12,817 bases of DNA, from NCBI GenBank assembly GCA_937902115.1, contig CALGSR010000473.1, positions 1 through 12,817 of the forward strand, written 5' to 3'. Below the pieces are notes generated by a model, which saw nothing but the letters and a program-made list of their open reading frames with translations, was not told the origin of the DNA and did not search any database. Made by a program: the position numbers and the translations under genes. Positions within the stretch are counted from its first letter, which is position 1, and the number at the start of each line of letters is the position of its first letter. Shown in pieces: positions 7,557 to 12,817 of the stretch. The DNA is from an uncultured Bacillus sp. (GTDB lineage: Bacteria > Bacillota > Bacilli > Bacillales > Cytobacillaceae).

Positions 7557-8300
7557 TTGAGTTTTTGGACGAAGGAAAAAATCATGATGTATGTAGATGC
7601 CTGTGAAATGTTAAATTATCCGGATATCCCACTTGGCCCTTACTTCAAAAATATCATTACGGCGAATGATACGGTCATGGACATTGGCTGCGGGACCGGG
7701 GTCGTTTCTCTATACTTGGCTTCGCTCTGTCAAACCGTGACAGCCGTTGACCCGGATGAAGAGGCAATTGCCTATATGAAACAAACAACCGCCGAGCGCG
7801 GCATGACCAATCTGGACATTGTTCACAGCAAATGGCCGGATCCCTCGCTTGCACCATGTGATGTAACAGTAATTGCCTATGTATTCCATGCGCTAAATGA
7901 TCTTGAAAAAATAAAAGAGCTCCTCCGGATCACAAAACGAACGGGAATCATCCTCGAACCGATCACAAAAATGGGATTCTACGAGCCACTGTACCGCCAT
8001 TTAGGCATCGAAATGAAGAAGCCTGACAACAACAGTAACAGCTCAAAGACAATTGAAATGCTCCAATCGCTAGGGGGTTCCGTTAAAGTAGAGGAAATTG
8101 CCCATGACTTTGGACAGCCGGTTGCCTCCCTTGATGAAGCCGCCGCATTCCTTTGGGGTAAGCTTCATATAGGCGAAGAATATTACGAAAAGGTACGTGA
8201 AGTCGTAGAAGACTACACTGAAATCCGCCAAGGCCGGCTTTACGTCCCAAACCACCGCGTCAACCGCCTCATCACCTTCCAAGCCGGTGCCAGGCACTAA
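7557..8300 (+). CDS. Class I SAM-dependent methyltransferase, substrate unknown
   Basis: About 247 residues. From a start at 7557, motif I for S-adenosylmethionine is VMDIGCGTG (D42 to G48) and the acidic end of strand 2 is TAVDPDEEA (D65). Later blocks are CDVTVIAYVFHALNDLEKI, fitting motif IV/post-IV, and GIILEPITKMGFYEP. There is no signal peptide or membrane segment, so it is a cytoplasmic Rossmann-fold enzyme. The substrate cannot be read from the sequence. Starts are ambiguous: TTG at 7557 with AAAGGA 12 nt upstream, ATG at 7584 with GAAGGA 7 nt upstream, or ATG at 7530 with a poor site. The last codons (Gly-Ala-Arg-His-stop) lie in a copy of a short dispersed repeat, so the tail may be acquired. 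The gene sits alone between two repeats and converges on speB. Confidence 0.85.
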   Translation: MSFWTKEKIMMYVDACEMLNYPDIPLGPYFKNIITANDTVMDIGCGTGVVSLYLASLCQTVTAVDPDEEAIAYMKQTTAERGMTNLDIVHSKWPDPSLAPCDVTVIAYVFHALNDLEKIKELLRITKRTGIILEPITKMGFYEPLYRHLGIEMKKPDNNSNSSKTIEMLQSLGGSVKVEEIAHDFGQPVASLDEAAAFLWGKLHIGEEYYEKVREVVEDYTEIRQGRLYVPNHRVNRLITFQAGARH

Positions 8301-8317
8301 AAAAAGACAAATGTCCA
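8286..8317 (+). repeat. 32-bp dispersed motif, copy A, forms the end of the methyltransferase gene
   Basis: GGTGCCAGGCAC, five bases, then AAAGACAAATGTCCA. The same order and spacing recur at 11856-11887, with 27 of 32 positions identical. The first 12 bases encode the last four residues of the methyltransferase before TAA. A degraded second palindrome, GGTGCCTAGCAT, follows at 8323-8334. Confidence 0.7.
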
Positions 8318-8353
8318 TTTGCGGTGCCTAGCATCAAAAATGGACATTTGTTT
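8299..8353 (-). terminator. Terminator of speB, built from repeat sequence
   Basis: Perfect 14-bp arms, ACAAATGTCCATTT (8307-8320) and AAATGGACATTTGT (8338-8351), enclose a 17-nt loop. Reading leftward the stem is followed by CTTTTTTT, a good T-run for stopping speB transcripts. Rightward the tail (TTGTGTCC) is poor, so the methyltransferase has no clear terminator of its own. A further hairpin, GTGTCC-AGG-GGACAC, is at 8354-8368. Confidence 0.65.
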
Positions 8354-8374
8354 GTGTCCAGGGGACACGCTGTT

Positions 8375-9250
8375 CTATTTTGCCGCAAAGCCGAGAAGCA
8401 TTTCCCGGAGCAGCTTGCTTGCGGTGTTGACGGTTTGTTCGGAGTGGTCGTAGATTGGAGCTACTTCGACGAGGTCAGCCCCGACCACATTCACTTCGGA
8501 ACGAGCAATTTCATGAATCGAAGCCAGCAGTTCCCTTGATGTGATCCCGCCGCAGTCTACCGTTCCAGTGCCTGGTGCATGGGCTGGGTCTAATACATCA
8601 ATATCAATCGTGACATAAACCGGGCGTCCGGCTAATGACGGCAGTACTTCCTGAAGCGGTTTGTGGACATCAAATTTATAAATACTCATGCCCACTTCCT
8701 TCGCCCACTCAAATTCCTCTTTCATACCGGAACGAATCCCGAAGGAGTAAACATTTGTCGGACCGATTAAGCCTGCTGCTTTACGAATTGGTGTCGAATG
8801 GGATAATTCCTCCCCTTCATAATTCTCGCGCAAATCGGTATGGGCATCCATATGGATAATCGCTAAATCCGGATATTTTTTATACATCGCCTTGATTACC
8901 GGCCATGTCACTAAATGCTCTCCGCCCATGCCAAGCGGAAATTTACCGTCAGCCAGCACCTTGTCCAAAAATTCCTCAATCAATTCAAGACTCTTCTGCG
9001 CATTGCCAAATGGAAGCGGAATATCTCCTGCATCAAAATAGTTATAGTCTGCTAAATCCTTATCCAAATATGGGCTGTATTCTTCAATCCCGATAGAGAC
9101 TTCGCGGATCCGCCCCGGACCGAACCGCGAACCCGGGCGGTAGCTGACCGTCCAATCCATCGGCATTCCATAAATCACAATCGAGCTCTCCTCATAAACG
9201 GGATGACTCTTAATAAAAACATTGCCTGAATATGCTTCATCAAAACGCAT
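8375..9250 (-). CDS. speB: Agmatinase
   Basis: This ureohydrolase converts agmatine to putrescine and urea, the second step of the arginine decarboxylase route to polyamines. Its 291 residues nearly equal and closely resemble B. subtilis SpeB. All binuclear manganese ligands are present: H112 (GGEH), D135-H137-D139 (DAHTD) and D216-D218 (IDIDVLDPAHAPGTG). The N-terminal block YGMPMDWTVSYRPGSRFGP is typical of agmatinase rather than arginase. The ATG at 9250 follows AGGAGG by 8 nt. In B. subtilis speE (spermidine synthase) lies just upstream in the same operon; here no speE is found and a long leader is predicted. The gene converges on the methyltransferase gene. Confidence 0.96.
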   Translation of the reverse strand: MRFDEAYSGNVFIKSHPVYEESSIVIYGMPMDWTVSYRPGSRFGPGRIREVSIGIEEYSPYLDKDLADYNYFDAGDIPLPFGNAQKSLELIEEFLDKVLADGKFPLGMGGEHLVTWPVIKAMYKKYPDLAIIHMDAHTDLRENYEGEELSHSTPIRKAAGLIGPTNVYSFGIRSGMKEEFEWAKEVGMSIYKFDVHKPLQEVLPSLAGRPVYVTIDIDVLDPAHAPGTGTVDCGGITSRELLASIHEIARSEVNVVGADLVEVAPIYDHSEQTVNTASKLLREMLLGFAAK

Positions 9251-9385
9251 CGTTGATTCCTCCTATTTCCTGTTAACTGTTAGACCTCAACTTTAATTTG
9301 TGTGAAAGTAAAGGTTTATTTTAGTTAGCTGATTTTCCATCCATCTTACTATCACCTGATTCTTTTTTAACCAAACACCAGAAAG

Positions 9386-9414
9386 ATTATAGTAGAATCA
9401 ATCTATATTGAAAA
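9386..9414 (-). promoter_or_regulatory. Candidate SigA promoter of speB
   Basis: Reading leftward, TTTTCA (9414-9409) and a perfect TATAAT (9391-9386) are separated by 17 bp. The start near 9379 leaves a leader of about 130 nt. No speE is carried on this transcript. Confidence 0.55.
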
Positions 9415-9458
9415 GCAAAAAGTTAGTTTGCCCCCCTAGAAATGTTTAAAACCGCAAA

Positions 9459-9475
9459 ATCATTCCTATAATGAT
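9459..9475. promoter_or_regulatory. Small palindrome over a rightward TATAAT
   Basis: ATCATT and AATGAT are perfect inverted arms around a 5-bp centre. The right arm overlaps a TATAAT at 9467-9472, preceded at 16 bp by TTTAAA (9445-9450). This could be a weak, regulated promoter reading through the repeat towards pbpG. Chance occurrence in AT-rich DNA is possible. Confidence 0.25.
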
Positions 9476-9480
9476 CAAGA

Positions 9481-9682
9481 AAAGTGGAAGCGCCTTGCCC
9501 AGCGACGAGACTATCCAGGATGTGCTGACTTCGACGTTAAGCGATTGACAAGTTCCTCTATGCACTCCCTTCTTGCGATAAAGGAAACACGGAGAGCCGT
9601 ACGTGCGCATTCGTGTTGACGCAATCGTTGCGGAGGAAGTATGAAGTACATTAGTAGCTAGGCGCTGGAACTAGACAACAGT
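9481..9682 (+). repeat. Dispersed non-coding repeat between speB and pbpG
   Basis: It begins with GTGGAAGCGCCTTG and ends with TAGGCGCTGGAACTAGAC. Both end wordings are ones I recognise from intergenic repeats in many Bacillaceae genomes, where the middle part varies. AGCGCCT (9489-9495) and AGGCGCT (9660-9666) are 7-bp inverted ends. The middle has short inverted pairs (CGATTG/CAATCG, TTCCTC/GAGGAA) but no ORF of note. The exact borders are uncertain. It is more GC-rich than the flanking sequence. Confidence 0.65.
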
Positions 9683-9786
9683 CTAAATTCATAGTGCTAT
9701 ATTTTTCTTATTTCTATACTAAACATGGAACGGAAAACCCAGTATCCTAATAAGGACTTTAACGAATGATTTACGGGGGTGAGGAT

Positions 9787-11853
9787 ATGGAGATTGTAAC
9801 GAATCACCGATTCCGCAAAACAGCGAAAATCTTTAGAGCACTAATTATTATCGGTTTAATTGCCTTCCTTATCATGCTGCTCATTTTGATTGGCATCATC
9901 ACATATGCAAAAATCCTTGGCCCGCCGCCGCTTACCGTCCCGCAGTCGTCTCTGATTTATGCCGATGACAGCAGTATCATCGGGGAAAGCCACAGCGGGC
10001 AAAAACGCTACTGGGTCAACCTTGACGAAGTCAGTCCTTACTTAGTAGACGCGGCAATTTCGATTGAGGATCGGAATTTTTATGAACATCACGGCTTTGA
10101 TTATAAACGGATTGCCGGTGCTGTCCTTGCTGACCTCAAAGCAATGGCCAAGGTACAGGGTGCAAGTACAATCAGCCAGCAGTATGCCCGTAACCTCTAT
10201 CTCGAGCACGAGAAAACATGGAAACGGAAGCTGAACGAAGCCTTCTATACGATCCGCCTTGAGCTTAATTATGAAAAGAAAGACATTTTGGAAGGCTATT
10301 TAAATACAATTTATTATGGCTACGGTGCCTACGGCGTCCAAGCGGCAAGCCAGTTTTATTTTGCAAAAGATGCCTCTGAACTGACATTGGCGGAGGCCTC
10401 GATGCTCGCCGGGATCCCGAAAGGTCCAAGCATTTATTCGCCTTTAGCTTCAATGGAAAAAGCAAAGCAGCGGCAAAACATTATTTTAGCCGCGATGGAG
10501 GAAAACGGCGCCATCACGAAAGAGGAAGCTGGGATGGCGCAAAAGGAAGAGTTGGCTATTATCGGCAAGCACCCGCATAATATGCTCGTCACTGCCCCGT
10601 ATTTTCAGGATGCAGTAAGGCAGGCATTGAAATATGACTTGGGGCTCGATGAACGGACGATTGAGCTTGGCGGATTAAAAGTCTATACCACGCTTGATCG
10701 CAAACAGCAGGATCTTGCCGAAAAGACAATTGAAAAACTAGTCGATGAAGATTCAGAAATTCAGGTTGGCTTTGTTGCGATGGATCCAAAAACCGGCCAT
10801 GTCAAGGCGCTCGTCGGAGGACGGGATTATGAGGAAAGCCCGTTTAACCGGGCCACCCAGGCCGTGCGCCAGCCAGGATCAACTATTAAGCCGCTCCTCT
10901 ATTATGCCGCACTCGAGCAGGGCTTTACCCCGTCAACCGAGATGCGAAGCGAGGAAACAACCTTTTGGTTTGATGATAATCGCTCGCAGTATACCCCGCA
11001 TAATTTTAATAATAAATATGCGAATGATGATATTACAATGGCTCAGGCCCTCGCAGTGTCTGACAATGTCTATGCCGTCAAAACCCATTTATTTCTTGGG
11101 GAAGATGTCCTCGTACAGACGGCAAAGCGATTTGGAATTCAGTCAGACATGCAGCAGGTGCCTTCCCTTGCCCTTGGAACATCCGGGGTAAAGGTGATCG
11201 AAATGGCCAACGCCTACAGCTTGTTTGCCAATGGTGGAAAAAAGGTACATCCAATCATGATTAAACGGGTCGAAAATCATAAAGGCGAAGTCATCTATGA
11301 AAAGGAGAACGAGTCCGAAATGGTCTTGCGGCCCGAATTAGCCTTTGTCATGACAGGAATGTTTGATGAAAAACTAAACGGCTACGCCAGTGTGACCGGC
11401 AGCACAATTGCGGACGAAATGACCCGAACCTATGCCGGAAAATCAGGCTCTACCAATTCTGACAGCTGGATGATTGGCTATGCACCGCGCCTCGTATCAG
11501 CCGTCTGGACCGGCTACGATAACGGTGAAACACTCGAGCTCACAAGTGACAAAATATATGCGAAAAACATCTGGCTTCAATTTATGGAGCAGGCGCTCGC
11601 GGGCACAAGCGCCAAGTCATTCAAAGCACCGAAGGGAACCATCGGCGTCTACGTTAATCCGGAAAACGGAAAGCTCGCCACTGACGACTGTCCTGTCAAA
11701 CGGTTCACCTACTTTGCAAAGGGTACTGAACCAACCGAATACTGCACAGACCACCTGACAGACGATAAGAACGAACCGAACGCGAAAGAAAAGAAACAAC
11801 AAAAAGACAAAGAACCAAACCCATGGTACAAAAAAATCCTCCCTTGGGGCTAA
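9787..11853 (+). CDS. pbpG: Class A penicillin-binding protein PbpG (PBP2d-like)
   Basis: This is a bifunctional peptidoglycan synthase of 688 residues. It has a short cytoplasmic N-terminus and one membrane anchor at about 16-41. The GT51 glycosyltransferase domain (about 65-240) has the catalytic glutamate in EDRNFYEHHGFD (E94) and the GASTISQQYARNLYL block (125-139). The transpeptidase domain (about 325-610) carries S365-T-I-K368, S425-D-N427 and K552-S-G. A tail with two cysteines (C635, C653) ends in a Lys/Glu/Pro-rich stretch. It closely resembles B. subtilis PbpG, which acts in spore peptidoglycan synthesis; a sporulation role here is inferred. The ATG at 9787 is chosen because GGGGGTGA lies 7 nt upstream. 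An in-frame ATG at 9766 precedes that site. The stop codon TAA is part of a near-perfect palindrome. Confidence 0.95.
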   Translation: MEIVTNHRFRKTAKIFRALIIIGLIAFLIMLLILIGIITYAKILGPPPLTVPQSSLIYADDSSIIGESHSGQKRYWVNLDEVSPYLVDAAISIEDRNFYEHHGFDYKRIAGAVLADLKAMAKVQGASTISQQYARNLYLEHEKTWKRKLNEAFYTIRLELNYEKKDILEGYLNTIYYGYGAYGVQAASQFYFAKDASELTLAEASMLAGIPKGPSIYSPLASMEKAKQRQNIILAAMEENGAITKEEAGMAQKEELAIIGKHPHNMLVTAPYFQDAVRQALKYDLGLDERTIELGGLKVYTTLDRKQQDLAEKTIEKLVDEDSEIQVGFVAMDPKTGHVKALVGGRDYEESPFNRATQAVRQPGSTIKPLLYYAALEQGFTPSTEMRSEETTFWFDDNRSQYTPHNFNNKYANDDITMAQALAVSDNVYAVKTHLFLGEDVLVQTAKRFGIQSDMQQVPSLALGTSGVKVIEMANAYSLFANGGKKVHPIMIKRVENHKGEVIYEKENESEMVLRPELAFVMTGMFDEKLNGYASVTGSTIADEMTRTYAGKSGSTNSDSWMIGYAPRLVSAVWTGYDNGETLELTSDKIYAKNIWLQFMEQALAGTSAKSFKAPKGTIGVYVNPENGKLATDDCPVKRFTYFAKGTEPTEYCTDHLTDDKNEPNAKEKKQQKDKEPNPWYKKILPWG

Positions 11854-11887
11854 TCGGTGCCAGGCACCGATTAAAGACAAATATCCA
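11851..11887 (+). repeat. 32-bp dispersed motif, copy B, within a palindrome at the pbpG stop
   Basis: TAATCGGTGCC and GGCACCGATTA are perfect 11-bp arms around a single A (11851-11873), and the first three bases are the pbpG stop codon. AAAGACAAATATCCA follows at 11873-11887. The core from 11856 has the same layout as copy A at 8286. Confidence 0.7.
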
Positions 11888-11928
11888 CTCCCACGGGACA
11901 ACAGGGATTTTCCTGATTGAACCCATAT

Positions 11929-11970
11929 AAGAAGAAAAAGCTTAGGCTAGAGCCTGAGCTTTTTCTTCTT
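11929..11970. terminator. Bidirectional terminator pbpG / ywhD
   Basis: AAGAAGAAAAAGCT pairs with AGCTTTTTCTTCTT, then after one mismatch AGGC pairs with GCCT, around a TAGA loop. The T-rich arm serves as the tail in either direction. The right arm includes two bases of the ywhD stop codon. Confidence 0.85.
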
Positions 11971-12475
11971 ATGCCTCTAAATCATTTTTCAGTTGCTCTT
12001 CAGATCTTTCCCACATGCCCTCATCATGCTTTTGCAGGAACTCACGCAAAATTCCTTTTGATTTGCCATCCATATGGTCGACGATAATATGACGCTTTAT
12101 TGATTTATCCATCCGGTTCACATGCTCCGGCAGCGACTTGTAGCCGCGGCGTGCCTCGCGGTCAACCGACATCTCACATGCCGTCACGCCCGCATAATAG
12201 GCACCGTCCTCCCCACGGTCCACCGTTACCCACACAAGCCAAAACGGTTTTCCATTCGGAACCTCGTCTTTATTGGGCAGAAACTTAATTCCCTTTTCCA
12301 CCGCACTGCGCGCATGCATCGCCCCGACATCAATGAAGGCCTCGCCCTCCTCAATATCAACAAAAACCGGTGAAACGTTATCGAGGCTCAGAGCCCCCTT
12401 GCCAAACCCTTTATGCCCGTCTGTCGGGTCATTTTTAATAATATTAAACTCTAGTTTCTTCTTTTTTGGTTCCAT
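11969..12475 (-). CDS. ywhD: YwhD family protein, function unknown
   Basis: This 168-residue soluble protein strongly resembles B. subtilis YwhD (about 170 residues). Conserved-looking blocks are IIKNDPTDGHKGFG, EAFIDVGAMHARSAVEKGIKF, YYAGVTACEMSVDREARRG and KSLPEHVNRMDKS. It has no signal peptide or membrane segment and no recognisable catalytic motif, and its function is not established. The ATG at 12475 follows AAAGGGG by 9 nt. It lies downstream of ywhC on the same strand with a gap of about 160 bp, so co-transcription is likely, but a truncated dispersed repeat occupies that gap. Confidence 0.92.
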   Translation of the reverse strand: MEPKKKKLEFNIIKNDPTDGHKGFGKGALSLDNVSPVFVDIEEGEAFIDVGAMHARSAVEKGIKFLPNKDEVPNGKPFWLVWVTVDRGEDGAYYAGVTACEMSVDREARRGYKSLPEHVNRMDKSIKRHIIVDHMDGKSKGILREFLQKHDEGMWERSEEQLKNDLEA

Positions 12476-12560
12476 TTCACGTTACCCCTTTCCTTTTTGA
12501 AAAAAAATCCCTATATCCCCATACAAGCTTCGAGTCCCTTCCGAAAAGGCTGCGAACTTC

Positions 12561-12635
12561 TTGCGAAAGGCTCGGCGGTCGCCCGCGAACCGTGTGTGCC
12601 TGGAACGGAAATCAACACCCCTGTTTAACAAGGCC
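12561..12635 (-). repeat. Truncated, inverted copy of the 7315-7499 repeat
   Basis: Reading leftward from 12635, GGCCTTGTTAAAC, then GTTGATTTCCGTTCCAGGCA, then ACGGTT, GCGGGCGACCG and AGCC match the left half of the 7315 copy in order. The right half, with GTGCCTTCC and AATCAACA, is missing. The adjoining 12510-12560 is either diverged or unrelated. It fills the ywhC-ywhD gap. Confidence 0.7.
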
Positions 12636-12817
12636 TAAAAAAATAAACCAGAGAAAAAACCATTCAATCCTGCAACCAGCCAGGGCAGCACGACACTAAA
12701 AATCGGCTGAATTGTATATTGATCAAGCGGAGTAATGAAAAGGATTAAGAAAATTAACAACCCGTACTGCTCATATTGCGTCATCTTCGCTCGCACATCC
12801 ACCGGCGCAAGATCCTC
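12635..12817 (-). CDS. ywhC: YwhC-like site-2 protease (M50 family), C-terminal end only
   Basis: Only the last 60 residues are in the window, reading leftward from its edge to TAG at 12637-12635. They include AKMTQYEQYGLLIFLIL, a membrane segment (about 19-29 of the visible part), then LDQYTIQPIF and a final hydrophobic helix ending in LNGFFSGLFF. This fits the membrane C-terminus of M50 site-2 protease homologues such as YwhC. Identity rests mainly on its position next to ywhD and pbpG, since the catalytic HExxH is outside the window. The stop codon sits exactly at the border of the truncated repeat, so the tail may have been set by that insertion. Confidence 0.75.
   Translation of the reverse strand, partial: EDLAPVDVRAKMTQYEQYGLLIFLILFITPLDQYTIQPIFSVVLPWLVAGLNGFFSGLFF

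Larger units (their letters stand above)
9251..9786. other. Divergent intergenic region speB-pbpG without speE
   Basis: This gap of about 535 bp contains the speB leader and promoter, a small palindrome, the dispersed repeat, and about 100 bp of AT-rich sequence before pbpG. A TATACT at 9715-9720 lacks a good -35. pbpG of B. subtilis is forespore (SigF) controlled, but I find no convincing SigF promoter here. No piece of speE is recognisable. Confidence 0.5.

Noticed and set aside
9481..9682. Remnant of speE or a small protein gene
   Set aside because: No frame of useful length or spermidine synthase motif is visible, and the ends match a known type of dispersed repeat.
9690..9786. SigF promoter for pbpG
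   Set aside because: CTATA at 9714 and GGAAAAC at 9732 are only 13 bp apart and the -10 does not fit the forespore consensus.
12100..12699. Plus-strand ORFs opposite ywhD and the ywhC end
   Set aside because: They are antisense to well-supported genes and made of Pro/Arg/Ser-rich translation without known motifs.

Overview
The window looks like chromosomal core sequence from a Bacillus-like Firmicute (Bacillaceae). Several predicted proteins match, as recalled from memory, the Bacillus subtilis products FadF (YwjF), ClsB (YwjE), ArgS, YwiB, SpeB, PbpG, YwhD and YwhC. Their order also resembles the ywj-ywi-ywh region of B. subtilis. Ribosome binding sites are strong and purine-rich, TTG starts occur, and GC content is moderate. 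No RNA gene, CRISPR array, prophage or intact transposase is visible.

Left part (1-4990). A 3'-truncated gene for the membrane Fe-S oxidoreductase FadF reads leftward. Its promoter carries an 18-bp palindrome that fits a fatty-acid-responsive TetR-type repressor site. Divergent to it is a minor cardiolipin synthase gene (clsB) with a TTG start. Both products concern membrane lipid or fatty acid metabolism. clsB converges on a chemoreceptor gene across a bidirectional terminator.

Middle part (4990-7240). ywiB and argS form a two-gene leftward operon with an ATGA overlap, a good SigA-type promoter and a strong terminator.

Right part (7240-12817). A class I methyltransferase gene of unknown substrate reads rightward and converges on speB (agmatinase, putrescine synthesis). 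Divergent from speB is pbpG, a class A penicillin-binding protein. pbpG converges on ywhD, and the 3' end of the site-2 protease gene ywhC lies upstream of ywhD in what looks like a ywhC-ywhD operon. In B. subtilis speE lies with speB. Here the speB-pbpG gap has no speE and instead holds a dispersed, non-coding repeat.

Repeats are the most notable feature. There are three kinds: (a) a roughly 185-bp element with nested inverted ends at 7315-7499, plus a truncated inverted copy at about 12561-12635; (b) a roughly 190-bp element at 9481-9682 with 7-bp inverted ends; (c) a 32-bp motif, GGTGCCAGGCAC-N5-AAAGACAAATRTCCA, found twice, each time fused to the 3' end of a coding region. I see no convincing new defence, mobile or biosynthetic system. 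The genes are ordinary, and the intergenic repeats and regulatory sites are what deserve a second look.
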